This document shows positions 46,549-58,800 of a DNA stretch of 64,000 nt, one piece after another (position 1 is the first letter of the stretch; each line of letters opens with the position of its first letter). A program made the translations under genes and the position numbers. The stretch is taken from the NCBI RefSeq assembly GCF_030704535.1, contig NC_081817.1, positions 759,001 to 823,000 of the forward strand, in the 5' to 3' direction. The stretch is from Vitis vinifera. Lineage: Eukaryota; Streptophyta; Magnoliopsida; Vitales; Vitaceae. The notes beneath the pieces are model-generated. The model saw only the letters and a program-made list of their open reading frames with translations, was not told the DNA's origin and did not search any database.

Positions 46549-46862
46549 CCATGTTTAGTTTACCAAAAATAGGAGAGAAAGCATAAAGGAATGAAAATAA
46601 AGAAGAAAGTAGAAAAAAAGAAAAATGAAAAATGAAAAATAAATTCAAATTTAACAAATTATTTATATATATTATTTTAAATTTATTTCACTTATTTTAA
46701 CTCTTTTATATAAATATTAAATAATTTTAAAATACACAAAATTTTAACTAATTTTAATTATATTTTAATTTTCTTTGTCATTTTCTATTATATAATCAAA
46801 TATATAAAAAAAATTTAATACTTTTTTATTTCTTTAGCATTTTTTGAGAACCAAATATAATC
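46549..46862 (-). mobile_element. MITE copy 3, inverted orientation
   Basis: About 314 bp with ends CCATGTTTAGTTT and GAACCAAATATAATC, and an interior that on the minus strand matches the elements in the ALG11 introns (for example 'aatataattaaaattag', 'ttttaaaattatttaat', 'tttatataaaagagtt'). Its termini are more decayed than those of copies 1 and 2. Confidence 0.65.
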
Positions 46863-47839
46863 TTAGTGCTTCATAAAAATATTTAAGCAGTTATAAAAGA
46901 TAAGAGAAAATTCAAATTTAATAATTTAAAATAGAAAAAAAAAAACTCGATACTTCTATATTGTATATAAGTATAAACTATCTTTAAACCAATTTTAATA
47001 TTGAGTTTCTAAATAAAATTTTGTTTCTCAAAACATAGGTTGAAAATTCTATTTTAAAAATTGTTTTAAAATACCTTACCAAACCCATTTTGTCCCTTTC
47101 TACTAAATACCATTTAACAATGGGCCTATGTGATGGTAGCTAGGTCCAGTCTCTTTTAGACCCTAACACTTCAAGAATCTAGGTCATCTACGGAGCCATT
47201 CTTTAAGGCCCAAAAGTGGCCTTCCTTTTGTCCTCGTTGATTTCGGCCGCATAAGATGAAATCAATGAAAGAGAAACATTGGGCCCACAATTTTACCAAT
47301 TGGGCCTTCAAAGTCTCCGGATATAGACAAGGAAAAGGGGAATCAACCAAGTCTAGGACGCGACTATCAAGGAACTTTGACCAAAAATAATTTATTTGAT
47401 AATAAAAATTACAAAGTAGGTCCCTCTCAAAGTAATTATTGAATTAACGTCTCTTCTTGTTATAAAACCATAGTTGATAATTATCATTTTGATTTTTTTT
47501 AAATGGTTAAAATTATATTTACTAACTAAGATTTTAAATTTAAACTTAAATTATAGTCATCGATGTTATACTTTAAAAAAATTATAACCGTGGTTACTAA
47601 TTGAGAACTCAAAATTCCTAATTAAGAGTTTATGTCATTTTACTTAACAAGTATTCCCATTACTCTAAAGTAAACCGATTACATTTAGAAAATAACTTAA
47701 TTGATTTATGTATCCTCATAATATTATAAATAAGTAATATTGTTACAATAAACAAATAACTTAATTTAATTACTTCTTAATATTATTAACATGAATTTAA
47801 TGATTATTTAATTTTGATTTGATACAATGATTATAAAAT

Positions 47840-48018
47840 TGTGATATCTTATATCAAATTAGGGAAAAAGTTTTTAAAATATATATAATGGACTCGTAAG
47901 TATTTTTAAAAGTTGTAAGAGCCTGTATCTATATAAGAGGGAGCGATCATTAGAAATAACATCGAGATTGACCCTCTACTTGAGTGTGAAACTCACGCAC
48001 GAGGAGTGAGTTGTTACA
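47840..48018 (+). mobile_element. Possible short solo LTR (TRIM-like)
   Basis: About 179 bp start TGTGATATC and end GTTGTTACA. They hold a promoter-like CTATATAAGAGGGAG stretch (about 47930) and a palindromic 'gtgaaactcacgcac' segment. Flanks are AAAAT and AAAAA, so a target duplication is only approximate. The overall form resembles short solo LTRs of TRIM elements, but the assignment is weak. A fossil with no coding part. Confidence 0.3.
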
Positions 48019-49036
48019 AAAAATACACCCTCTATTACGCATTAGCAAAAAACTTCTTATTTGTCAATTTTATCAATAAAGGAATATCAAATTTCGCCCG
48101 TTTGACCTTTTATCGTGACATTTTGCTGGTTTTTATATCAGCGATGTGGCATAAGCATAAACCATATCTTCAATATTCAATCTCAATCAGACGTTTTCCC
48201 ATCTGTGATTCGGCTTATTACTAGTAGGCAAGCTCCAATCTCGAACCCAACTCAGCCCAGTCTAGACTGGGTCGAGCCCAGGCGCTGGTTGGCCCAAAGC
48301 CTGTTACACACCATTACTCAAAGCTTGGGCTCACCAAAATTCGCCCCAAAATTATTAGTTCCATAATATGAAGAAGAGTGCTTTGTACAGTTGCTTTCTT
48401 CCCACATTGGCAAGGGCTTGTGTCATGTAAGTGACGCAATTAATAATTATGTTAAAAAGCGTTTTTATTTTTTTTAATATTTGAAAGATGAAAATTTTCA
48501 AATGTTTAAACTGATAAAAACGTTTTTTAAAATCATTATAAAACAAACTTTCAATATTATTTGATCATTTTAACTAACATAAAAACGATGAAATAATTCA
48601 TTTACCTATACATCATTTGAATTATGACCTACCCAACACAATTATGATTTATTTAATTCATTGCAAGCTTCAAATTCAACAAATGATGTGCTTAATATTT
48701 AGTTGTGTCTAATCCTACTTTTAAGGGATGATATATATTCAAACCATGAAATTGAATATCTCATATTAATATACAAATATATAATAAATTAGTTGAAATA
48801 TTTTTTGAAACATTAATTCTAAAGTGTGAGTAACTTCCAAATCCAAATCTACAATTTTCTAATAGATACTACTAAAAAACTTCATGTTAATTACATTTCG
48901 AGCTTAGCAGATTAAGCTAGTTCTATCACTAATCTTACCTAAATTTAAATTAATCAACACTTGATTTGAACATAAGCCCAATTTAATCTTTAATTCAAAG
49001 TACTTAACCCAAATTTAACATAATCTTATTTTTCTA

Positions 49037-49038
<2 letters not shown>

Positions 49039-49096
<58 letters not shown>
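49039..49096. repeat. (AT)29 microsatellite
   Basis: 58 bases of uninterrupted TA/AT dinucleotide, about 350 bp downstream of the BAHD gene's stop. Likely highly variable in length. Confidence 0.97.
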
Positions 49097-49099
<3 letters not shown>

Positions 49100-49450
49100 G
49101 ATTTGAGTGGATTTACTTGAAGTCATGCTTGAAATCCAACTTAAATTGAGTTTAAATTCAAAAACTCAATTCAAGTAGTTGGTTTCATCAAGGTAATTAT
49201 AATTTATATCTTGTAGGGATTTTTTATTTATTGATCTTAAGCTAATAAATTTTTGCGTTATTATAAAATTTAAAATAACTCTAATTATCCGTTTGGGCAG
49301 TTTAATGAATTATGAAATTATGAGAGGGGAGATATTGGGTGTGACGACCATATTCCTAAAAGAGAGAGCAAAACGCATATGGTCCACTCACTGAAATCAA
49401 AATGGAATCTACCAATAAAAAAGAAGTCAGTAAGCAAAAAGTCAACGATC

Positions 49451-50773
49451 TTAAGAGTAGGGACTCCCTATCAAATGTATATATTGGTCAACGGCAGATG
49501 TGGGGACCGCCACCATAACCTTCACGGCGTCCCTCTGATCAGACACCGGCAACATCAAACAGTATCTATCGCTGCATATGGGTCCTACATTGACTGGTAT
49601 CCCCATCCCAAAGTCAACCCTCTCTAGCCCTAGCCTTGACCACTGTGACAGTATCAGCACTCCCACTGAGTCAGGACTCGCCCTCGACTCGCCACTCACC
49701 ATATCCACCACTCTCCTCACGTACTCATCTCCTACTCTCTCCTTCGCTCGCTTCACCAAACCACACATGTGTCCCAAGCCTTTCTCTGTTATCTCCTTCA
49801 CGGTGGTTTGGGCGCAGCCAAGTACAAACGCGTTGCCGTAGTAACCCGGTGGGAGACTTGGCTTGACTCGGTTTCGAATGTTGATGCTGAAGAGGAGTTT
49901 GAGGGTCTGGTTTGATGGCATATTCAGAGCTCTGGCCCAGCTTCTCCATACGTGAGCTGAGAGGATTTCAAAGGACGTGTATGAGGACTCGCTGGGTCGA
50001 CCCGTGCAGGAGGCGAGTTGTTTGAGCTCATTGAGGCATCGTTTGTCGAAGGTGATTGAGGTGGGGACGAGTGGTTCCTGGGAGAAGCGAGTTACGAAAC
50101 CGGAGAGGTCTGGGACTGAGTTGAACTCGGGGTGAGTAGATGAGGAGGCTCTGCGGGGAGGTTCGAGGGGTTTCGGATCGAGAAGGTGGCGGTCCCACAC
50201 CGGTTTGGGCTTGAACTCAGAGAGGCCGCCGCGGCCGGTGGCCAACTCAGCGAATGCGTTGAGGAACTCGGCGCTGCCGATGCCGTCGCAGAGACAATGG
50301 TTGATGCCGACACCTAGCGCAGCCCCGCCATCGGCTAGCCACGTCAGTTGAACCACCAGCGGCGGCGCGCCCCGGAGCACATCCTCCACGTACAGCGACA
50401 GTAGCTTCCTCCACTGCGTCACGTGCCTAGGGGTCCTCTCGAAGTCGGCGACGGTGAGGTCCGAAACAGCCTCAATGAACACCGCGCCCTGAGCTCGACA
50501 CACCACCTCCAGATTCGAACCACTCGACCCAACCCTAACCCTCCCCGCCAGCGGATAATACGGAACCAGGGCTCGACCCAGTGCCGCCTTGACATGATCC
50601 GCGGTCACCCCATGGTCGGAGCAAGGACGAGACTGATACACCAGAAGGTACTCAATGGAGAACCGCAGAAACAGCTGAGAGTCCAGAGCCGAAAGAGCGA
50701 GAACACGAGACGGCGTGGTTTCAGAAGGAGCCACCAAAACCGCCTCTTTGACACGTACAAAGTTGGTCTCCAT
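49451..50773 (-). CDS. BAHD (HXXXD-type) acyltransferase
   Basis: Intronless, 440 residues, the usual BAHD length. The catalytic motif is H159-CLC-D163 (NHCLCDGIG). The second, structural motif DFGWG reads DFGMG (387-391). The start (VLVAPSETTPSRVLALSALD, SQLFLRFSIEYLLVY), the YYPLAGR segment (72-78) and the YYGN motif (311-314) place it with Arabidopsis At1g27620-like and omega-hydroxyacid feruloyl-transferase-like proteins, going by memory. BAHD enzymes move acyl groups from CoA thioesters to alcohols or amines in the cytosol; which substrate is used here cannot be told. The start is the first ATG, preceded by an in-frame leader without other ATGs. A GAT repeat lies just upstream (about 50774-50792). 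Confidence 0.92.
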   Translation of the reverse strand: METNFVRVKEAVLVAPSETTPSRVLALSALDSQLFLRFSIEYLLVYQSRPCSDHGVTADHVKAALGRALVPYYPLAGRVRVGSSGSNLEVVCRAQGAVFIEAVSDLTVADFERTPRHVTQWRKLLSLYVEDVLRGAPPLVVQLTWLADGGAALGVGINHCLCDGIGSAEFLNAFAELATGRGGLSEFKPKPVWDRHLLDPKPLEPPRRASSSTHPEFNSVPDLSGFVTRFSQEPLVPTSITFDKRCLNELKQLASCTGRPSESSYTSFEILSAHVWRSWARALNMPSNQTLKLLFSINIRNRVKPSLPPGYYGNAFVLGCAQTTVKEITEKGLGHMCGLVKRAKERVGDEYVRRVVDMVSGESRASPDSVGVLILSQWSRLGLERVDFGMGIPVNVGPICSDRYCLMLPVSDQRDAVKVMVAVPTSAVDQYIHLIGSPYS

Positions 50774-53700
50774 GATGATGATGATGATGATTCAGATAGG
50801 AAGAAAGGGCAAGAGATGGAGAGAAGAGCTGGCCCTTTTTCTATTCGACCCTTTTTCTTAAGGTAACGCAACGCAGCCCACAGCAGAGAGAGGAAGAAGA
50901 TTATTAATATAATAAGCGACCATGTGTATCTTCTCTCTCTACAGTGAAAGATTTGTGTGTGATTCTCCGGGCATCGCTTTATGGTAAAAGAAAATGAATT
51001 ACAAACAAATCACAACAGCTTGGCTTTGCTTTCTGTCTGATGATAGCTATGATCACCTCACAGCCATTTTGCACTTCAAGCCCTCGTTTTTGTATTGAGT
51101 CTTGATAGACATGGATGCTGATACCTGTCTCAGCTCTTGTCTCCAGTATCTAACAAAAGTATATATTGCTAGAGTATATATATAGATATAGATATAGTAA
51201 TATAGACATAAATATAATACCTGGTTGAATGTATCTAAGATTATGAGAATTTTTTCGTGGGGTCTGGTGGATTTCAGGAATTTTCTTTTCTCTCAGACAC
51301 AAAATGTGGACCCAGATCACACTAATCATTGATGGGGAACGGTATTTTAAGAAGATGCTCAGCTGGTTATGCCATAATTCCATGTGCCAAGACCAAATAT
51401 GTCTGTCCATCGGGATAATCTTGGTTCCGGGAAAGTCACTTTTTTCTGGGTATTACATTCCGATAAGCACTTTATGAACCCCAGAATGACTACTCCCTCG
51501 AAGGATTAATTCCATCCTCCTTTCAAAAAATGGGGATATGGGTTGTGGAAAATTTTGTGCTATTTCACCTGGGTTCAGTCCCAATGATGGTGGGTTTGGC
51601 CATCAAGTTGTGAAAATTTGATCCGTTGGCGTCAAGTGGGAGTTGCAGGCGGTGGTTGTCGGAGCCATGGACCCCAGTGTATCGAACCGCGAAAGTGGTC
51701 ATATCAAAGCATCTCTACCATAAAAACTATGCTTTTCAGATTGCAGTATATATATATATAACTGGTGAGTATTTGTAAGATCATAGAGATTCTGATTTTT
51801 AACAGACCATTGGGCTCTTAGAATTTAGACTCGAAAGGGACCTAGACTGGAATAATAATGCTTTCTAGGAGTGTAATTTGAGTTAAAAAAATTGGACACA
51901 AAGCAAAGCCTAGGGTGCCCAGCTAATATTGTAGATAAAACAATATTTGATCGGTGCCCAAAAGGGACCTGTCCTACACTTGGGGGCATGTCTCGAGGCC
52001 ACAATTTGATACTTTCAAATGATTCACCAAAGGATGGTTATTTTCACTCTCTACAAGAACAAACACACAAAAGTGCTTTCAATAATTTTTTTAACTTCTC
52101 ATGCCCTGAAAAGCGAAAACAAGCTGCTCAAGACTCCATGTGGATGCTCATACAAAGTAGAGGAATCTCACAAATTGCACTCCCTTAAAAGAAGACAGTT
52201 AAAACTTTTAAATTATTTTTTCTTCTGTGGCATGTGGTATGTTGTGATTATTGAGCTCTCATTGTAGATACAAGTAGTCGATTAGACGTTTTCCTCGGTT
52301 ATTTTACAGGAATTTGTTTGATAGAAAGACTGTTATCTCTACATTTTGGCATCATGGAGGTTGCTTTAATGCCATTAGTAAACCCTTGCCTGCCACGAGA
52401 ATATGACATGCTGAGCTATTTACACTTTAATGGACCCTCTCTAGTAATGAAATTGTGGAGGAGCATCTAGTAATGGGGTTTTCATGTCTTTGTCACAGTA
52501 GGGCAAGGTCAAGGATCGCTACCTTTTTGAAATTTCAATGTAAATATTGATGGGGTAGGCAGTACTGTCACAGAAAGATGTAGGGCATCACAGAGGCGAC
52601 TTAGGAGTCGTATGTGGTCCTTTGCCTTTTGAAACTTGAGCTACAAGACACCAAAAATTCATCACTGAATGACACACATGGAGAATAGATAGTTTGGATG
52701 ATTGCACGACTAAGTCACAGAGTCTGAGATGCCCAACATTTACTCAACCTTCAACCTAAACTTGAGGACAATTCAAGAAAAGCTTCTTAAGAAAATCAGT
52801 CAGTTCTGCCTCACTGCCTCAAATTTCAAGCCTGTTAGGTGGCTTGCCTGGTCCATTTTGAAGAAATGTTCATTGTTTTATCATCTCAAGTCCAATGACC
52901 CAAAGAAAAAAAAGGGGAAAAGGGGAAAAGGGGAAAAGGGAAATCATCTAATGGAGAAAATTCTTGAACAGTAAAGGCTAGATGTGGTACTTAGGTGATA
53001 TATCTTGTCTCCATGGGAGGCATTAATTTAGTACAGATGCCCTACACCCACAGTGTAAATATTGACCACCAACACCGACCTAATAATATATTGAGATGTA
53101 CTGTCTGGAGAGGAGGCAGATTAGGAAGTAGGAGGAGGAGGAGGTTGTAGAAATGGGGGTGTGTGAGCATATGGTATATCAGAGGTCATACTAGGCCCCC
53201 CATGGGACCAGAGATGATGCAGTTCCCTCAAAAGGCATAAAGCTCAAAACACATCACACATGGGCATTGGATGAGATAAGAGCACAAGAGATTAGGCTCT
53301 CTTTTTTTGATGGATATGCATGGATCTGCATGCTCACGCTTCTTTCTCCATCTATCCTCCCTTTTTTCCAGCTGGGTCTTGATGAAACCCCTTCACATCT
53401 TTTCACATAAAGCTAAACAAAGGCATAAGATATTCTTAAAAAAGATTGATTTTATCTAGGAGAATGAGGTTTCACCTGGGTGGCATCCAATAATATACTG
53501 GGTGTTGGCAATTTTAATACGAAATGTTCATCCATCTTTTGATATTTAACATGGGAAAATCTCAGCCTCTCTCCGATTCTTCAGTTTCTCCATCTTTGTG
53601 ATAGATGAATTTCATCAGTGAGATTTTGTGTGGTATAATGTAATGTCACTGTGTAGCCATACCCCTTTTGGCACATTAATTTGGCCAGAAGGTTGTCTCC

Positions 53701-54756
53701 TGGGCTCTGTGGTGACCATGATATGTGTGATACCTAGTAATCCTAACCAATTTATTGTCACAAACAGAAAGAATTAGGTCACTCTGACAGATCAGATTTC
53801 TTAGTTGTCACACTGCTGCTGCCTCTCCTACACTATAACTCAACATACATTAAAGAGAATTGCAGTAATAGATAAATATGACTACTCCGGATCCAGGAGT
53901 CTCAAATCGAAGTAGCCATATCTGAATGATAAAATGAAGTAATGCTCTACAAGTTTAGTAAGGATTCAAGTTTTCTATAGATCCTGTAAGGGGGGATTTC
54001 GGGTTGAGTCTCATAAAGCTGTAGAGGCACTTTCACATTGTAATTTATTATCCTCTCTTGCTATTGAGTAAAGCTTATACTATGTCACGACTCCGATATG
54101 ATTCTTCTACTGTTAGGACCTGCAATATGATTTGCCTTCAACATGTCCTAATGATAAAATCAAATGAAGTATATAAGAGCTTTACCCAGTAGCGAGGACA
54201 ACAGTTTTTCAGGTTGTACATTAAATGAAAGAGCCCAATGGTTGAGACTTTTCGTGTAGGTATAATATTGATACAGCTGTGTTACAGTTCAAATGGTTTG
54301 TTCACTAGTCTTTATGCCTTGGACTACAGTCCTGGGGGACCCCTTTGCAAATACCAATGGATGTGCAAGAAAATTTCAGGAAAGAATAGTAGGAAAACTT
54401 AAACTCTTTATGATCTTAGAGAACTCATGTTAATCTATATCATTCTATCTCTTTATTTTGAATCTGTAAGGTCCATCATCTCCTCCTATAGCATATTAAT
54501 GCAAGCCAAGTAGTTGTTGCAACAACCAAATTAAGAAACAGAGAGAATCATCAATTTGGTAAAGTTAATGGAAATCAAGTATGAATTCTTTATCAAAACA
54601 CAGCATAGGTGTACAAGTAAAGAAAAAAAAAATCAAATCAGTTATGATTAGACAAAAAATTCACCCTGAAAGATCATCACAGACCCATGATCCCCCATTC
54701 CTCACATAAGGTAAGTTGAAACAAAGGTGGAGCACCAACTGCAAATGCAGCCCTCT
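50774..54756. other. Intergenic between BAHD and cyclin genes
   Basis: The left few hundred bases are the BAHD promoter and 5' UTR. The remaining roughly 3.5 kb show no gene, no terminal repeats and no recognisable RNA gene; short open frames (51892-52188, 52729-52974) carry no known motif. A G/A-rich simple tract lies at about 52905-52940. Confidence 0.45.
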
Positions 54757-57534
54757 TCATGATGCAGCAGCAGCCAAGAGGACCTTGGCTGGTGGACGAA
54801 ATGCAACCCCACTTCTATGAGGCTGAGAGTACTTCCTATACACAGCCTTGATCAGCTTGTTTTCTGCAGCCATTGAGTGGAAACTTGCAAGGAGCTTAGC
54901 ACAATCCCTGTTTTGGGGAGAAATGTTAAAACATTCCTATTTCACAGACTCAAGAGAAAGGAAGGCAGTAGTACCATTCACTTACAGTAGCTGTGCTTCT
55001 GAGAAACCAGTATAGGCTTTTAGTGTTTCATCCCAAACAGGGCTTTTGTTCAGGGCACACCGCGCAGCATACACCGATGAGGCAGCAAACATAGATGAGC
55101 AGTACATCATGGTGGCATAGTTAGCCAAGCCAAGTTCAGCATAGAAGTAGACCATATGTTCCATCTACAAGGACAGCAGTACGCAACAAGGAACAAGCAA
55201 AAGCTTTAAGCTTCCCAGGCAAATCACAAGAATCAAAAGAGGCTACAGGCATCGGAACTAGGACAACATTCTAACCTCCTGATCAGGAATGGAGGCCTTA
55301 ATGAAACGAACAAGGAAAACATAAGGCGTCGGAACTGTCAAGGTCCATTCTAGCCTGCCCAGTATAGCTTTCTCCATGTTCCTTATCTGCTGATCACTAT
55401 AAGCTCTGTCTGAGATGCAGACAAAGTCATTGACCTGAAAATTTGGGTTCATCATACAATTAGCTAAATCAAATGTACACTCAACCCATCAATTCAGCGG
55501 GGGGGAAAAAAAACAGGAATTGGGCTTAAGAGAACAAACCTCTGGGGCCCAAATTTCTTCGTATTTGGAGGCTATCAGCATGGCACTGATGCCTACCAAC
55601 TGCAGTTCCCTCCTTGGCACAGTCTTGACTGAAAGGAACCGGTCGATTATGTTGATTGTAAGGTAGAGGGTCTCTGGCATAAGTTCAAATTTATGGTGAA
55701 CTTCAATTAACCAATCCACCAGAATTGATCTCATCTTCTCATTCATCTCAGGCTGGGAGTCCATATAGTCATGAATGTGGCTCTCACTCTGTAATATTTC
55801 ACTCACTCATCAGATATTCGCAATATCCTAAACACAAACCAGAGAGGACCAAAAATTAACAAACCTCAATCAGTTTGTAGAACTTATAAATGTCCTCAAC
55901 GTATTCTACCACAGCCAACTCATTATTAGCATCAGCTGCATCAATATCAACAATCTGCTCCTTCGGTTTTTTATCGGTCAAACCACAAGCTGCCTGCAAT
56001 ATAATCAAATTTTTATAATAAAAAAGCCAAGCAATTTTCCCAACAAAACAGCAATTATCCGAAAATAACCTTGCTCCTAGAAGTAAGGATGGAAGTCATA
56101 GTCTGGACTTTCTTCCTCGAGGATCCTTCTCCGGTCTTTTTGGTGTTTATTGGCTTCTCTTTCTTAACCTCTTCTGTATCTGAGCTCAATTCAATCACTG
56201 CCTCAGGCTTTGTCTTGACTGCAACCTTCTTCTGAGCTGCCTTTTCTGCCTCAGGTCCTTTACCTGCTGCAGCTCCATTGGTAACAAGAAGAGCTCCATC
56301 CACATTAGCACGGAGTTGAGCTCCATCCACATTAGCACGGACTGCTTTCTGCAAATTAATTAAACCCGAAAAAAAAAATCAGAAATAGTTCAAATTCTGT
56401 ATTCCAAAATGAATAAGGAATGCAAGAAACAAGTGGTTTGATAGATAAACCTTGTTGTTTTCAGCTTCTTTTGCTTTGGCGAGTAATTGTGCACAGAAAC
56501 CCCTGTAACAACAGAAGATGGAAATCAATGTAAGGGAACAGAACTGGTATAGAAGAAGAGATTGATATAAGGTTGAGAGCCAAACCTTGTAATGGGGCGA
56601 GAGATCTGAGGCTGTGGCTTGCCATCAACTCCAATAGTTACAAGATTCCCAATATCGCCTAGTGCTTGCCGGTTTCTCCTCTCTGCTGCAACAATCTTCT
56701 TCTGCTTACCATTCCCAGCAACTGCCTCCCCTAAGAAAATTCATGAGATACCCATCAATATGAATATGTGGGGATCTCATATACTCTGTTTGATTGCCAA
56801 GAAAATGTGGGAAAATGAAGGATCCTAGAACTTTTGAATATCAGAAAACTAAGATCTCCTTTGTAGTACAGGTCCTAAGACCAATTAGGTTGGGTAGGGA
56901 GAGTTTTTCATACTTTAAAACCAAAAGGACATATGATGTAAGATTCAAATTATTATTCTCTGTTAAAGGGCATATGATCCAAGATTCAAATTATTATTCT
57001 TTGTTATATTTTCCTCAGTTTTCTCATCAACCAAACAAGGGAATGACGAAAATCAATCAAATGTGAAGAAAATGTATAAAACAAGAGAGATTAAAAAAAA
57101 GTAACGAAGCCTAATATAAAGGTAAAGAAATTAAATCAGAGATAGAAGAAAACTCGAGAATATATGAATACTTTTCAACACAGAAGCAGAAAGAAAAAGG
57201 TCTCAAGAAGCATTTAAAACCCAAAGCCCCTAAAAATATAGGAGACAAAAATCACCAATTTTCTCATCACCAAAACCCTATTTAAAAAAAAAAAAAAAAA
57301 CGAAAGAAATGAAAATTTCAACTATCAAACGTGAATCTTTTTCCTGATTCAGAAATCAAATCAACATCATAAAAGAAATGAAATAAGACCCAAAAGTATA
57401 TCTATTTTTTTTTCTTTCAAATTCATTCAAAAACCAAAAAAAGAATAACCCACAACAAGAAGATTGAGATCATATCAAGAAATAATACCTCTGGGTTGTT
57501 GATGGTCTCGTGGAACAACTGCTCTTGAAGCCAT
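54757..57534 (-). CDS. CYCB1: G2/mitotic-specific cyclin, B1 type
   Basis: Nine minus-strand exons: 57534-57489, 56730-56586, 56502-56451, 56348-56070, 55993-55865, 55788-55540, 55434-55276, 55164-54986, 54907-54757. They total 1389 nt, 462 residues, with every phase consistent. A perfect destruction box R36-QALGDIG-N44 marks it for APC/C degradation. The cyclin box begins at [13 protein letters not shown] (about 236-248), and the C-terminal cyclin fold follows ([13 protein letters not shown] in exon 8). The protein pairs with CDK1/CDKB to drive mitosis. Exon 4 carries an in-frame 24-bp duplication that repeats RANVDGA. Several MSA elements lie upstream of the ATG. B1 type is inferred from the D-box form and overall resemblance; the exact member number is not claimed. 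Confidence 0.95.
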
Positions 57535-57603
57535 TTCTCTTTCTCTCTCTCTCTCGCTCCTCTTTAGGGTTGTGTTCAGAAACATGAAATGAGGAGAAGC
57601 TGA

Positions 57604-57686
57604 CCAACGGTCTTATATTTTTGAAATTTCGACCGTTAGACGCTTATTTTTGAAGGTTAATAAGAACGGAGGCTCTACCGTTGGCC
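57604..57686 (-). promoter_or_regulatory. Cluster of MSA (M-specific activator) elements of the cyclin promoter
   Basis: Four AACGG cores lie within about 80 bp upstream of the cyclin ATG. On the minus strand: TCTAACGGTC (complement of about 57631-57641, a full match to YCYAACGGYY) and GGCCAACGGTA (complement of 57676-57686). On the plus strand: ACCAACGGTCT (57603-57613) and AGAACGGA (57664-57670). MSA elements bind three-repeat MYB3R factors and give G2/M-specific transcription; this is established for plant B-type cyclins. Confidence 0.85.
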
Positions 57687-57689
57687 CAT

Positions 57690-58765
57690 TACCAATTTAC
57701 CACTTTGTTACCAAATATGATATTTTCCTTTTTCTTGCATTTTTTTTTCATTTATTTTATTTTATTTTATTTTTTCAAAAAGATAATTTTTTTTTCAAAT
57801 TGGGAGTAGTATTTTTATAGTTTCAAAAATACCCTCACTTTTTTCTTACAAAAATCATATTTTTTTAAAGCACATAAAAATAATCGTTCTATTAAGGGGT
57901 ATTTATGAAATTTAAAAATATGAGATTTTGTTTCCCTTTTAATCAATTTTTTCTATTTTTATTTAAAATGTGATCACAACTGAAAATCGCTTTCTGCCAC
58001 ATTTTTCATTAAAGCCCAATTGGATTATTAAAAATATTCTTAAGTAAATAAGCATAAAATTAAAATTATATTAAGAGAAATTGAAAATATATAGATAGTA
58101 AATCATGAGATTTTTAAGATTTCAAATAAAAGTTGAGATTTTATATGTATTTTTATATTATTTAAGTAAGTGTTTAGTAAATTAATTTAATAATTTTAAG
58201 TTACTTAATAACTTAATTTAAGCTATTAAATAAATTAAGTATATTTGGTAAAATAACTTAATGATTTGACTTAAAATAAAAAATAGCTTTAAATAATAAA
58301 TACAAATAATTATCTTATTCTTAAATCTACATTTTCATTTTACATTTTTATCTTTATTTGTCCTAATTACCTTCACAATCTCTTTTGTTATTTTACGACC
58401 TCCGTTACTCAATCTCATTTACCCTAATTATAATTTATAAGAATAAATATATTAATTTAATAATTTAAAATCTATTTTAAGTTCATTTCAAACAATATTA
58501 ATACTCAAAAGTAAAAATAAGTAATAAGTTAACAATTTAAGTATTATTTAATTTAAAATCAACTTAAATCATTAAGTAATAAACATTAAGTTTTATCATA
58601 CACCCCATAAAATTAAAACTTAACTTAAAAAATAAAATGAAACTAAACATTAAAAATATATTAAAACTTAAAAGACCAAAAAATAAATGGGCCATAATTT
58701 TATATCTCCTTTCTTTTTTTCCCAATTTTTTTTCCCTCCTACTTTCCCATGATCCAAACAGAGCT

Positions 58766-58800
<35 letters not shown>

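Larger units (their letters stand above)
41560..49450. other. 8-kb gene-poor AT-rich region
   Basis: No gene with a recognisable product is seen. Listed separately are an unidentified minus-strand frame (43794-44108), GA repeats (45772-45797), a 90-bp tandem duplication (45874-46047), a MITE copy (46549-46862), a short LTR-like remnant (47840-48018) and a long (AT)n tract (49039-49096). A small basic minus-strand frame (42733-43032) is left unsupported. A CT-rich run lies at about 44918-44952 and a (TA)n run at 43276-43296. The rest is AT-rich DNA without visible structure. Confidence 0.5.

Noticed and set aside
48006-48366. Two overlapping frames of 72 and 83 codons
   Set aside because: The peptides look random and partly cover the putative LTR remnant.
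50900-54700. MicroRNA precursor in the BAHD-cyclin gap
   Set aside because: I looked for conserved miRNA cores (miR156, 159, 160, 164-172, 319, 390-399) by eye and found none; this is not a full search.
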